Part shown: positions 51,431-61,484 of the stretch, piece by piece
Numbering within the stretch: position 1 is the first letter of the stretch
Layout of the letters: every line of letters begins with the position of its first letter
NCBI GenBank assembly: GCA_965153355.1
Contig: OZ231128.1
Span: 15,004,001-15,068,000 of the forward strand
DNA length: 64,000 nt
From: Flaccisagitta enflata
Lineage: Eukaryota > Chaetognatha > Sagittoidea > Aphragmophora
Direction of reading: 5' to 3'
Notes under the pieces: generated by a model
What the model saw: the letters and a program-made list of their open reading frames with translations, nothing else
Told to the model about the DNA's origin: nothing
Databases searched by the model: none
Translations under genes and position numbers: made by a program

Positions 51431-52735
51431 ATGGCTAGTAATTATTTGTGTTGTTGTAACGGAAACAGGCCAAGGAATCAAATTGAATGGCGATCATTGG
51501 CAAATTATGCAAAAGCTGAAGCAGCTTATGCAGCAATAAGCGGGGAATGTCTTTTTCACTTAAACATGTTAATCAATGATAAAAAGTTCATGAAGAAAAG
51601 AAATATATACCCACTCCATGTGGCCATTACACAAGGATTAGTGAGGTCAGCAAGGATAGTGGTCGAATTAGGATATAAAATAGATTCATTCTCAATGATT
51701 AATGGCACGGCATTGCACTTAGCTATAAGATACCAAAATTATAGACTAGCGCGGTTTCTCATAAGAAGAGGGGCTAATATAACAAGAATAAATAGGCAAC
51801 AAGAAAATGCCCTCTCCCTGGGTATGAAATATGGCAACGAAGCCTTTGTTAAATATTTACAGAGACTAGCAAGCTCACGGATGGTTAGCAGATCTCTTAT
51901 TAACTATAGATATGGGGATAAAGGTGCTACCTTATTAGGCCTATTAGCTGATAACTACAGAATTAGGTCTGGCCACATTTTTTACAAGCTTCTCTGTATA
52001 GGGGCAAATATTAACAAAACAGTCACATTGAACTACATGTCCAGCGAAAGTAATCTCTTACTAGTAAGAGTGGCAGCATTAGGAGATAGCAAAATAACTT
52101 ATCAACTCTTACAGATAGTCTTAAAATTGGAAAAAACCGGAAAATTGAATGGAGGTTTTAATGTTAATGACCAAGACCAAAATGAAGAGACCTTACTGCA
52201 TTACATAGCAAAACGTAATGCTCAGAAGGCACTAAAAATTTTATTAGAACTAGATGGCGTTGACCTCAATATAAAAGGAAAATACTACATGACTCCGTTA
52301 GATTGTGCTATTGAAAATGGACACATAGAAATAGTGAAAATTCTTATAAATCACGGCTGTAGTCTTGAGACACGCAGCCTATGGTGTAGAATATTACCTT
52401 TTGATCATGCAATCTCTGAGCAGTTCTATCAGGCAGCGAATCTAATGCTGCAAATGGGATTTAAAATTGAAAACAGCGATCATTTTGAGGATCTAGTAAA
52501 GGGTAGATTCCCGGAAATTGAATGGAAAAAACAGAGTGAAAATGCACATTCATTATCTAAACTGGCAATAAATGCGGCAAGAAACCAACTTATACACGTC
52601 TGGGGAAAAGTACCTAGAAATATTTCAACGGAATTGGGCCTCCCAAAATGCCTCTCTAATTGCATTCTTAACCCCCTAACCCCTACTCACACAGATGGAG
52701 GACTGCCGCTGCGTGCTCAATGGCGAACCGAGTGA
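51431..52735 (+). CDS. Ankyrin-repeat protein with SOCS-box-like C-terminus (ASB-like), copy 1
   Basis: 434 codons, no intron. Ankyrin repeats are readable at about residues 55-85 (YPLHVAITQGLVRSARIVVE), 87-118 (TALHLAIRYQNYRLARFLIR), 120-145, 250-285 (ETLLHYIAKRNAQKALKILL), 286-318 (TPLDCAIENGHIEIVKILIN) and 320-350. Residues about 375-415 (SLSKLAINAARNQL ... LGLPKCLSNCIL) have the pattern of a SOCS box: a BC-box-like start for Elongin C and a Leu-Pro Cul5-box-like end. In known ANK-SOCS proteins the repeats bind a substrate and the SOCS box recruits Cullin-5. The BC-box Cys is Ala here. The last 14 residues run past an acceptor at 52694 and may not be in the spliced product. It starts about 180 bases after the integrase tail. 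Confidence 0.75.
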   Translation: MASNYLCCCNGNRPRNQIEWRSLANYAKAEAAYAAISGECLFHLNMLINDKKFMKKRNIYPLHVAITQGLVRSARIVVELGYKIDSFSMINGTALHLAIRYQNYRLARFLIRRGANITRINRQQENALSLGMKYGNEAFVKYLQRLASSRMVSRSLINYRYGDKGATLLGLLADNYRIRSGHIFYKLLCIGANINKTVTLNYMSSESNLLLVRVAALGDSKITYQLLQIVLKLEKTGKLNGGFNVNDQDQNEETLLHYIAKRNAQKALKILLELDGVDLNIKGKYYMTPLDCAIENGHIEIVKILINHGCSLETRSLWCRILPFDHAISEQFYQAANLMLQMGFKIENSDHFEDLVKGRFPEIEWKKQSENAHSLSKLAINAARNQLIHVWGKVPRNISTELGLPKCLSNCILNPLTPTHTDGGLPLRAQWRTE

Positions 52736-53876
52736 TGAATGGACGGAATGTGTGACAGCAATCAAAACAGAAAACTTACAGAAACTTAAAAAACTGGTGA
52801 GACTACCGTCTGTAATAAAAAACAACCCTTTGGCAGTAGCTACAAACCACAAAAAATTGAAAAGCATAAAAACAATATTAGAAGCCCGAATTAGCCCCAA
52901 TAGATCTATTGGACACATATTAAACACCCCCTTACACCTATCTATGCTTAACAGCCATCTTGAGGCAATTAAACTCCTCTTATCCCATGGGGCAGATATA
53001 GAAAAACTGAATGCCTTTAAACTGTCCCCCTTCATGACCGGCTTAGAAATGAGTAATGAGGAAATTGTACAGTTTCTTGTATCTAACATAGGATATTGGA
53101 AAGATGTACTAGGCCTAACATTATGGGTAGATATTGATAACCAATGCCCCCTACGTGCACTTCTAAAAAACCGAAAAGTTGACACAACACCACACATTGA
53201 AAAATTAGTTTTGGAAGGAATTTGCCCCAATACCAAAGATTCGAGAGGAAATACCCCACTTTTGCAAAGTATGTACATGTATGACCGTGAATCAGCCACA
53301 AAAGTAGTCAGAACCCTTGCAAAATTTGACATTGAGGCAAATTACAGCAACTATGACGGAATAAGCCCACTTTTCAAAGCTGTAGCATTAGACGACCCAA
53401 ACCTACTCAGGGCATTAATCGAAATCCAAAACCTTGATATAAACTACCTTAATATGTTTAGGCTTTCCCCGATTTATTACTCAATTGCAAATTCTAGAAA
53501 TCCCGAAATCATTAAAATTTTAGTGCGGGCAGGTGCGGACCCTTGCATTACCGCATCATTTACAATGCGCGGACCAATCGTCAGGGATACTGCCTCGGCT
53601 ATGCTAGCGGCCTTGGTTAGTGAAAGAATTACAGCCCTTGAAACCTTCTATGAATACGGTTTTGTGTTGAAAAGAAAATGGTTCCAAAATTCTACTCGAA
53701 ATAATGCTGCATGGCTGAGAGCAATCAAACTCTCAGAAAAAGTGCCCACCTTGAAATCACTAGCAAGAAAAACAATAAAATTGGCATTGTCACAAAAAAC
53801 GCGAATACCAAGCAGGGCAACCGTAAATTCACTCGAACTACCCAAAACTCTTCAAGAGTTTTTGCAGTTTAAATAA
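52695..53876 (+). CDS. Ankyrin-repeat protein with SOCS-box-like C-terminus (ASB-like), copy 2
   Basis: 393 codons, no intron, overlapping copy 1 by 41 bases in another frame. The ATG directly follows a splice-acceptor-like CCCCTACTCACACAG. Ankyrin repeats are visible at about residues 75-107 (TPLHLSMLNSHLEAIKLLLS), 108-135, 190-225 (TPLLQSMYMYDRESATKVVR), 226-258 (SPLFKAVALDDPNLLRALIE) and 260-292 (SPIYYSIANSRNPEIIKILV). Residues about 352-392 (TLKSLARKTIKLAL ... LELPKTLQEFLQF) match the SOCS box order: Leu-x3-Ala-x3-Ile, then Leu-Pro near the end. It is clearly a relative of copy 1 at both the repeats and the tail, so the pair likely arose by duplication. A role in marking a bound protein for ubiquitination is family-based inference. 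Confidence 0.75.
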   Translation: MEDCRCVLNGEPSDEWTECVTAIKTENLQKLKKLVRLPSVIKNNPLAVATNHKKLKSIKTILEARISPNRSIGHILNTPLHLSMLNSHLEAIKLLLSHGADIEKLNAFKLSPFMTGLEMSNEEIVQFLVSNIGYWKDVLGLTLWVDIDNQCPLRALLKNRKVDTTPHIEKLVLEGICPNTKDSRGNTPLLQSMYMYDRESATKVVRTLAKFDIEANYSNYDGISPLFKAVALDDPNLLRALIEIQNLDINYLNMFRLSPIYYSIANSRNPEIIKILVRAGADPCITASFTMRGPIVRDTASAMLAALVSERITALETFYEYGFVLKRKWFQNSTRNNAAWLRAIKLSEKVPTLKSLARKTIKLALSQKTRIPSRATVNSLELPKTLQEFLQFK

Positions 53877-53933
53877 AACTAACATGCAAAGATACATTTA
53901 TGAATCAAACACATTTCCCTCCTCCCATTGCAG

Positions 53934-54022
53934 ATGGAGACGATACACCCCGAGCGTACCTACACAAAACAAAAACAAACTTCGAAATACCGGCAGATGA
54001 ATTAAAAACTGGACTAAAGTAA
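53934..54022 (+). CDS. Possible short third exon or ORF of the same unit
   Basis: An acceptor-like CCCTCCTCCCATTGCAG is followed at once by ATGGAGACG. The ATG frame gives 23 residues to a TAA at 54003. The frame that would continue from an upstream exon ending in G reads GDDTPRAYLHKTKTNF ... TGLK to a TAA at 54020. Its start (GAT GGA GAC) parallels the start after the 52694 acceptor (GAT GGA GGA), suggesting two acceptors serving the same upstream exon. Confidence 0.35.
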
Positions 54023-54468
54023 GAAGTCCTCAATAACACGTCGTGTCACTAAATGGTAAAGCATAATTAAGCAGAGCTGGGCCCGCCGCACTATTCCGGC
54101 TACAATAGAATAGGGTATTTTGAACAAATTTCTGCATGCAGCATACTCAAGTGCCGTGTTTGAAAGGGGTGAATTACATGGGACCCTTAAGAGTAAACTT
54201 TAAAATGGCGCCATTTTTGTATTAACTTTTGTAATTCTCCTCTAAAAACCACGACATCTTGTGTAACTGTTGCCTGCATTTCACAGCGTTTATACTAGGA
54301 CATTTATTCTGCATATGTCAAATCACTAGACTGAATACCGGCTCATGTGCTGTCGCTAAAATGATATCAATTGCATTGGCAGGTCGCCACCGAAGGGTGG
54401 GCCGCATCTAGCCACACTTGATTATTAGTCAATCTACATAGCAACTGCGGGTGGTGCAAATCAGCAAC

Positions 54469-54574
54469 AATAAAGTAGAAAAAAAAAAAAAAAATCTGCA
54501 TCGTTTTAACAAGTAGGAAATAATATAAAAATTAAAAAAAAAAAAAAAAAAACCTACATCATTTTAACAAGTAG
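54469..54574. repeat. AATAAA plus encoded poly(A), with a 58-bp duplication
   Basis: AATAAA at 54469 is followed within five bases by 16 A. CTGCATCGTTTTAACAAGTAG then appears, a second run of 19 A, and CTACATCATTTTAACAAGTAG. The 58-base period implies a tandem duplication. The layout looks like the 3' end of a copied mRNA. Confidence 0.6.
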
Positions 54575-54644
54575 AGCGTTGTTCTTTTGTTCTACACCTT
54601 CCCTTTTGTTCCTTATTTTCTCTCCTTCGTTTGAATTTTCATGC

Positions 54645-54940
54645 AAAAAAAAAAAACAAAAAACAAAAAACAAAAAAAAAAAAAACAAAAAAAAAAAAAA
54701 AAAAAAAAAACAAAAAAAACAAAAAAAAAAAAAAATTCAAAAAACAAAAAAAAAAAAAAAAAAAAACAAAAACAAAAAACAAAAAACAAAAAACAAAAAA
54801 CAAAAAACAAAAAACAAAAAACAAAAAACAAAAAACAAAAAACAAAAAACAAAAAACAAAAAACAAAAAACAAAAACCGAAAAAACAGAAAAGCAAAAAA
54901 AAAAAAACAAAAACAAAAACAAAAAACAAAAAACCAATAA
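54645..54940. repeat. (CAAAAAA)n low-complexity array
   Basis: Mostly CAAAAAA heptamers with longer A runs at the left side. All long Lys/Asn/Gln frames here are repeat translation. Confidence 0.95.
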
Positions 54941-55145
54941 CCTTAAAATAAAAATAGAAAAGATAAAAAATTCACTTGTTAATGGATCTTGCTTGACAGC
55001 CCAGGAGAGGGCTCATTACCAACTTCATCAAAATACTGCATGTGGAATCCAATGACTCAAGATGAAGGAGACCAAAGAAGAGATAACTGTGAAGATCAAG
55101 GGAAATGGGAGCTTTTGGCGGAATTTAGTGGAATATTGAACTCTT

Positions 55146-55159
55146 AAGGGGACAAGGGA
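55146..55159 (+). promoter_or_regulatory. Candidate polypurine tract
   Basis: AAGGGGACAAGGGA, purine apart from one C, directly before TGTTGTGGCC. In LTR elements such a tract primes plus-strand DNA synthesis and abuts the 3' LTR. Confidence 0.45.
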
Positions 55160-55724
55160 TGTTGTGGCCAATTTGGCTACCAGGTACCTAGACTAAAGAG
55201 ATTTTGGGTAATTGAATGTCTAATTTTGATCCGTTATGATAATCAATTTGTGTTCTATGTTATTGTTCGTTGAATTATATGATATTTTTCATTGTCTGTA
55301 GCAGTAATAACGCCTGTCTGAACGAGTTAGTACTCAGCTGGTGGCTGCACATGTATAATTCACCATGCTATTTTTTTTGTTAGCTTGCCTTATTTCCCAC
55401 TCCCTACCCCGGGGGTATGTAATAGAAACTGGAACCTAGTACTGTCTTTCATGCCCAGAATCAAGCCTCCCAAGCTTGCTCAGCTCATTTGGCGCTCAAA
55501 AACACGCGTTTCACTCACTTTTCCCCCAAAAAGTATAATCACGTTATATAAAGAGAAAAGACGCCGCCGGCCTATGCATACTTTGCAGAAAGAATGCATA
55601 CTTCCTGCAAAGTAGTCTCTCCACGCATACTTACTTCTCAACACGGACATGCCCGGACACACAACGAATATATGCCTTGTCCAAGGTGTACATACTATCA
55701 TCACCAACGCATACATACCAGGCA

Positions 55725-55975
55725 TATTTGTGGTTTGGGAAGTATGGGTACGTTTTAAAGAGTATGGTTACCAAAAGACCGGCTACTTTCTACGGCGCAT
55801 TGGTACTTTTTAAATGGTACAGGAGCGTTTCAAAACCCTTATTTACCAAACGATCATCTACTTCCCACGGCGCATACATACTTTCCAAAAGGTAAAGGTG
55901 CGTTTCAAAAAGCATAGTTACCAAAAGACCGGCAACTCCCTACGGCCCATATGTGCTTTTCAAAGGAGGGAGCGC
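55725..55975. repeat. Three 75-bp tandem repeats upstream of a TATA box
   Basis: CCAAAAGACCGGCTACTTTC recurs at 55771, 55846 and 55921, each followed by TACGGCGCAT or a close variant. GCATAC motifs are frequent over 55570-56050. Position and copy number fit an enhancer in a U3 region. Confidence 0.75.
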
Positions 55976-56070
55976 TGTTTACAAAGTTGGTATGCGTTGT
56001 CGTCACAGCACGCATACTCTTTAAGGAGTAACTGTGCGTTCCTGAACGCGTACATACCATGGCGCACCGG

Positions 56071-56078
56071 TATATAAG
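56071..56078 (+). promoter_or_regulatory. TATA box
   Basis: TATATAAG within a GC-rich setting (CACCGG before, GAGCGACG after). Transcription would start near 56100. An AATAAA lies 430 bases downstream. Confidence 0.6.
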
Positions 56079-56500
56079 GAGCGACGCCCGGCTTTCCACA
56101 CATTCGCCTAGAAGGCTTCATAGGATTCACGTCTCGCTGCGCGTTCCTCCTAAAAAATCGTGTGCGTCCGTGGCATCTTTTCTGTCTCTAGCGCAAACTC
56201 TCGTGCGTCTCTCGTGCGTCTCTCGTGTTGCTTTCTTTGCCACTACCACTCCATCTACCGTGCACTAACACCCACTAAAACAGGGCTACTCGCCCACTTA
56301 AAACCCACAAAACCTTAAAACCTCTCCATCAAATCCACGGGCCACGCGCCTTCCACACACCCACCCACTAAAACCACGAGCGCCAACCTAGATCCTTAGT
56401 AGCTAAATCTGACATGATAGCCTTTATGGTTCCCTTAACTTTTAGGTAATAGCAAATAAGGCAAGTGCTAATTTGTGTATACTGTTAAATAGTTGATGTT

Positions 56501-56506
56501 AATAAA
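56501..56506 (+). terminator. Poly(A) signal AATAAA
   Basis: AATAAA followed 15-30 bases later by TTCTTGTGTTGTT, a typical GT-rich downstream element. Confidence 0.5.
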
Positions 56507-56619
56507 TGTATTAACCTTAATTCTTGTGTTGTTACTGAGCTAACCAGGTGAATAGAAGGACTGGAGGAATTGAGTCCCACCCTCAGCCTTTTTATTCCAT
56601 CCGTCCATTGGTCGTAAGG

Positions 56620-56895
56620 TTTCATCGTCGGTCACGCAAATGTTTAAGATGTTCAAAACAGCCAATTCTGTCGTCTTTCTTCATTCCTTTGACCTCCCTT
56701 GCCTTGCCAAACTCATTTTCATTCTGTTGTTCATTCATTCATTCATTTATTCATCCATTCATTCATTCATTCATTCATTCATTCATTCATTCATTCATTC
56801 ATTCATACATTCATTCATTTATTCATTCATTCATTCATTCATTCATTCATTCAAAACGTTTATTCGTAAATTCTTTATCAAGCAAAACGCATATA
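56620..56895 (+). repeat. Dispersed repeat with internal (ATTC)n microsatellite, copy 2
   Basis: GGTCACGCAAATGTTTAAG, TTTCTTCATTCCTTTGACC, about 120 bases of (ATTC)n, then CGTAAATTCTTTATCAAGCA. Same block order as 600-840. Confidence 0.75.
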
Positions 56896-57060
56896 ATGGC
56901 CATAATTATGATTGTCAGCTTTTCCAGCTGAAACAGTTGACCCTTTTTCCAGAATTTCCAGACATCAACGATTATTGTTGTCGACAGGTTTTTCCCAAAA
57001 ACGTCAATATTTTTGTCAGGGTAATGTACCTGGGAGATGGCTAACGGGAAAATGATAGTT

Positions 57061-57078
57061 GAAAAAGAAAGAAAGAAA

Positions 57079-57112
<34 letters not shown>

Positions 57113-57113
57113 C

Positions 57114-57172
<59 letters not shown>

Positions 57173-57228
57173 AAAAAAAAAAGAAAGAAAGAAAAAAAGA
57201 TTGAAAGAAAGAAAGAAAGAAAGAAAAA

Positions 57229-57288
<60 letters not shown>

Positions 57289-57321
57289 AAAAAAGAAAAG
57301 AAAGAAAGAAAAAAAGATTGA

Positions 57322-57365
<44 letters not shown>

Positions 57366-57392
57366 GAGAAAGAAAGAGAGAAAGAAAAAGAA

Positions 57393-57480
<88 letters not shown>

Positions 57481-57550
57481 AAACGAAAGAAAGAAAGAAA
57501 GAAAGGAAGAAAGAAGAAAGAAACGAAAGAACGAAGAAAGTTAAGAAGAT

Positions 57551-57613
<63 letters not shown>

Positions 57614-57641
57614 AAAAAAGAAAGGAAAAAAGAAAGAAAAA

Positions 57642-57672
<31 letters not shown>

Positions 57673-57750
57673 GAAGAAGAAAAAGAAAGAAAGAAAGGGA
57701 AGAAGGAAAGAAGAAAGAGGAAAGAAAGAAAGAAAGAAAGAAAGAAAGAA

Positions 57751-57822
<72 letters not shown>

Positions 57823-57898
57823 GAGAAAGAGAGAAAGAAAGAAAAAAAAAAAGAAAGAGAGAAAGAAAGAAAGAAAGAAAGAAAGAGAGAAAAAAAAA

Positions 57899-57954
<56 letters not shown>

Positions 57955-57959
57955 ATGAA

Positions 57960-58015
<56 letters not shown>

Positions 58016-58022
58016 GAGAAAA
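57061..58022. repeat. Kilobase-scale (GAAA)n microsatellite
   Basis: Over 950 bases of GAAA with scattered variants. The Lys/Glu/Arg and Phe/Leu/Ser frames on the two strands are repeat translation, not proteins. Confidence 0.98.
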
Positions 58023-58100
58023 AATAGTCGCAAAAGCGTTAGATGGTCAGCGGTACCCGTTGCCCCTATGTGAGTGTATGATGGTGTGTGGTAGTTAGAG

Positions 58101-58743
58101 GGGCAGCGGCCCCGAAAGGGCCGATGACCAATGCTGTTTTTATTTGAGCTTCAAAGCTTGAATCAGGGGCTGGACGCTGGCATTTGAGCCTTGCAGCTGG
58201 GATTTGAGCCTTGGGGCTGGGAATAGAGCCTCGAGCTGATATTTGAGCTGCAAGGCTGGGATTTGAGCTTTGAGGCTAGAATTTGGGCCTCAAGACCACG
58301 ATTTCGGCCTTGAGGCTGGGATTTGAGCCTGGAGACTGGGATTTGAGCCTGGTGACTGGGGTTTGAGCCTCGTGACTGGGATTTGAGCCTCGTGACTGGG
58401 ATTTGAGTCTCATGACTGGGATTTGAGCTCTGAGGCTTGGGTTTGAGCCATGAGGCTGGGATTTGAGCCTCACGGCTGAGATTTGAGCCTCGAGTCAGGA
58501 TTTGAGCCTCAGGGCTAGATATTGGGCCTATTGGCTGGAATTTGGGCCTCAAGGCTAGAATTTGGGCCTCAAGGGTAGAATTTGGATCTCTGGGGTGAAA
58601 TATAGGCCTTACAGCTAGAATTTGGGCCTCGGGACTAGAATTTGGGCCTCGAAGCTGGGGGGGGGGTACGGACGTAGGAGGAGAAGGAGAAATTTCTGCA
58701 TATGTGAAAGCATAGGTCATCGGCCCCTTCGGGGCCGCTGCCC
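58101..58743. mobile_element. Foldback element inserted in (GAAA)n (foldback V)
   Basis: The ends GGGCAGCGGCCCCGAAAGGG and CCCCTTCGGGGCCGCTGCCC are inverted copies, with GGTCATCGG next to them. The interior is about 25 copies of a 20-bp unit like CTGGGATTTGAGCCTCGTGA. It is related to 16866-17432 by its ends but has a different interior. Confidence 0.85.
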
Positions 58744-58744
58744 A

Positions 58745-58746
58745 AA

Positions 58747-58810
<64 letters not shown>

Positions 58811-58818
58811 ATGAAAAA

Positions 58819-58853
<35 letters not shown>

Positions 58854-58892
58854 TAAGAAAGAAAGAAAGAAAGAAAGAATGAAAAAAGAAAA

Positions 58893-58944
<52 letters not shown>

Positions 58945-58945
58945 G

Positions 58946-58992
<47 letters not shown>

Positions 58993-59001
58993 GAGAAAGA
59001 A
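58745..59001. repeat. (GAAA)n microsatellite, right part
   Basis: About 255 bases of GAAA starting right after the foldback, so it is probably the continuation of 57061-58022. Confidence 0.98.
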
Positions 59002-59565
59002 AACAAGGCCAACACCTATAAGTCGCGTGCGAGACTTAAATATGTAATTACCTAATTACATAACCACATAACTAAAATAACTTTTATTGAATTTGATTTA
59101 TATAACATGACTTAAAATAATTTAAAACGACTTAAAATGACTTGAAATGCCCTAATTTGACTTGAATTGACCTTAAATGACAAAATGATTTAGTGACTAA
59201 AATAACTTAAATTGATTTAAATTGATATAAAATGACTTTAAATGACTTAAATTGACATAAAATGACTTAAAATGGCTTAAGTTGACCTAGATTTACTGAA
59301 ATTTTATTCAACTGACCTAAATTGACTTAAACAGACCTAAAATCACTAAAATGATGAAAACTATTAAAATAACTCAAATGACTTAAACTGACTTAAACTG
59401 ACTTAAAATGACTTAAAATGATCTAATTTGACTTTAAATGGCCTATGTAACTTAAAATAAGCTAGTAAGAATAAAACGAATAAAAAAAGTAAAGTGTGAC
59501 TGACCGACCGACCGACGGACCGACCGACGGACAAAGCGGGGTGTAGAGTTGCGTAGCACGCGACT
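59002..59565 (-). repeat. Family A dispersed repeat, longest copy, with CTTAAAATGA internal array
   Basis: It runs from AACAAGGCCAACACC and AGTCGCGTGCGAGACTT through about 400 bases of ACTTAAAATGACTTAAATTG-type units to GACCGACCGACGGACCGACC, AAAGCGGGGTGTAG and GCACGCGACT. It directly abuts the (GAAA)n array. Confidence 0.85.
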
Positions 59566-60587
59566 AAAAAGTCCCAGTCACATTCATATGAGGGGAGATG
59601 GAAATGCGCAATGTTAGCCTGTAAGAGGCAGTAAATGGTTGTTGCTCATGGCTTGTTATCCTTTTTACCCTATTCTGTTCTAGCAAGACTCATGGACTCA
59701 TGGACTGGCTGCTGACTGACACATTTTCTTTATCAAGCCCTTTGCATCAGTTGCATGTGACAAAAAGTAGCTTGACGAAAGAGACCATTGCTTCACCTTT
59801 ATCTACACTGCCATTAGTTTTGATGACTAGTGCTTCATTCATGACATCCATCAACTCATCTCATTTCCTCATACATTATTTCTGAGGCATTGGGTATTGC
59901 TAATAATTTGACGCTTTTGCCACTATTCACTCTCACTTTTGTGTGTCCTTCCTCCTACTCCATTATCTTCCTTATGTTCTATCTCTCTCTCCTAATTGTA
60001 CTGTTTCCCTCTTTCACACCCTCTGTCTCTACTATCTCCATCTGTGACGCAACTTATGGAACTCAAATCTTTCCTTGATTTGGATGTTATTAGGTATTTG
60101 GCTGTTTAAATCAAGATTAATGACAAAATGTTCGTGCACAATCTGAACAAAAAAAACAATTCCGCCTTGTTGTTTGTTTGGATTGAAAAAAGAGCTTTGC
60201 TGACCTACTGTAATACGTAAATAGCGATAAAAGGGTTTGTAAAGAAATGACTGGCTAATGATGAACACAATGAAAATTGATGGTGCACATTTCACATTTA
60301 CAATCAATTGTGAGTGAGCTGTACAGTTAAATGTAAAAAAATCATGGGTGCATAGAATTGAGCGGCTTCTGATTTCTCCCCCTTCCCCCAAATGTAGAAG
60401 GCCACTCAGCTACATTGGCAGAAGTGGCGACGGCAGATAAACAAAAAATGAGAAAACATAACAAACCATCAGATGGACGGACAAAGCCTCTATGGAGCTT
60501 GTGCAAGACATCAAGACTGAAGAAACAAAATTACAATGTTCTAGACAATTTTGGGTGTAATGTACTGAAAGATACACGAAATCAGAT
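59566..60587. other. No gene seen
   Basis: Contains short open stretches at 59700-60078 and 60415-60603 without recognisable motifs or splice context. Confidence 0.4.
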
Positions 60588-61182
60588 ACTATCTTGGAAA
60601 TAGAAATCTTTACACGCTGAAAATAAGTTCATTTATTGATGTTAAAATGAATACAAACTAATCAGAAAGCCATTGATATCTAGTGTTAGGCCCCTTTAAC
60701 TGAAGCACACCTGCCATTTGTCGGGTAAGGATTTTGTAAAGCTTTTTGAGGTATTCTAGAGTAATAACCATCCATCCATTCTCATCATTTTCTTGATCCT
60801 TTTTCTTCACCACATTTAGACTTAAAGCTCCAAAGAGACTCAACAAGTCATAGAAAAATTGGTGACATAAATGAAGCCCTTCAAATTTGCAAGCAGTCCA
60901 CGCAAATTGCATCTGTCTATCTCAATGTGTTTAGAAGTAATTCAATAACGAGTGAAATGATATCATTTGAAGATTATGAAGAAATAGCAAAAGCAAAATT
61001 GAAATGTTTCATTCAAAGTTAAATAACTTTTGAACGCATTGAGTTAAAGAGATGCAATTTGCGTAGACTGCTTGCAAATTTGAAGGGCTTTATTTATGTC
61101 ACCTATTTTTTAAAGATCAGGCTAATGTGACCAGAGATATTAGTTAAAACAAGTGTAAAGATTTCTATTTCCAAGAAAGTAG
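60588..61182. mobile_element. Foldback III with an asymmetric left arm
   Basis: Outer ends CTTGGAAATAGAAATCTTTA (60592) and its inverse at about 61152-61175. Inner arms GGTGACATAAATGAAGCCCT (60861) and AGGGCTTTATTTATGTCACC (61084) pair over about 65 bases each. The left arm has about 195 extra bases with no partner, which contain an 84-codon minus-strand frame (60912-60658) of unknown meaning. Confidence 0.75.
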
Positions 61183-61484
61183 ATTGATTCAAAATCAATA
61201 TAGAAAAGTTATTGGGCCATTAGGGTAAAATGCTTATGACGGACACTTCTTATTTGAGGTGAGGATCACAGTAATCACCATTGAGGTAGAGCACCACCCT
61301 CGGAAGATCAAATTACCAAAGCCACATGGTTATGTAAGTTTTCATTCGATAGCTTATCTCAACATGATTAACGCCCCGGAAGCGGTTTGATTTTTTGTTT
61401 TTTTTTGCCCTCATTTTTAAGCAAATTATCCCCTGAGTGACGCCTTTTTGACCCTCATCAACAATACATCGTCACATATTTTTC

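Larger units (their letters stand above)
49072..56546 (+). mobile_element. Candidate 5'-truncated LTR element: integrase, two ANK-SOCS genes, PPT and LTR
   Basis: This groups, in order and on one strand, a Ty3/gypsy-type integrase (49072-50802), an ankyrin ORF (51431-52735), an overlapping ankyrin ORF (52695-53876), a short exon (53934), A-rich repeats, the purine tract AAGGGGACAAGGGA (55146-55159) and an LTR-like block (55160-56546). All coding parts are AT-rich. Gag, protease and reverse transcriptase are absent, and no second LTR or target duplication was seen. The unity of the element is therefore inference. Alternatives are a lone integrase-derived gene beside host ankyrin genes, or a nested set of unrelated insertions. 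Confidence 0.4.
55160..56546 (+). mobile_element. Candidate 3' (or solo) LTR, about 1.39 kb
   Basis: It starts TGTTGTGGCC just after a purine tract and could end at GAGCTAACCA (CA at 56545-56546). It has a TATA box (56071) and an AATAAA (56501) followed by a GT-rich stretch, in the order U3-R-U5, and no long ORF. Three 75-bp repeats lie in the U3 part. Without the other LTR the borders cannot be proved. Confidence 0.45.

Noticed and set aside
54579-55055. Lys/Asn/Gln-rich frame resembling a basic protein
   Set aside because: Translation of (CAAAAAA)n in all three frames.
57041-58073. Long Lys/Glu/Arg and Phe/Leu/Ser open frames on both strands
   Set aside because: They are translations of the (GAAA)n array in several frames; no non-repeat coding sequence is attached.
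60415-60603. Small open frame beginning MAEVATADKQ
   Set aside because: No domain, no splice context and short; kept as non-coding.
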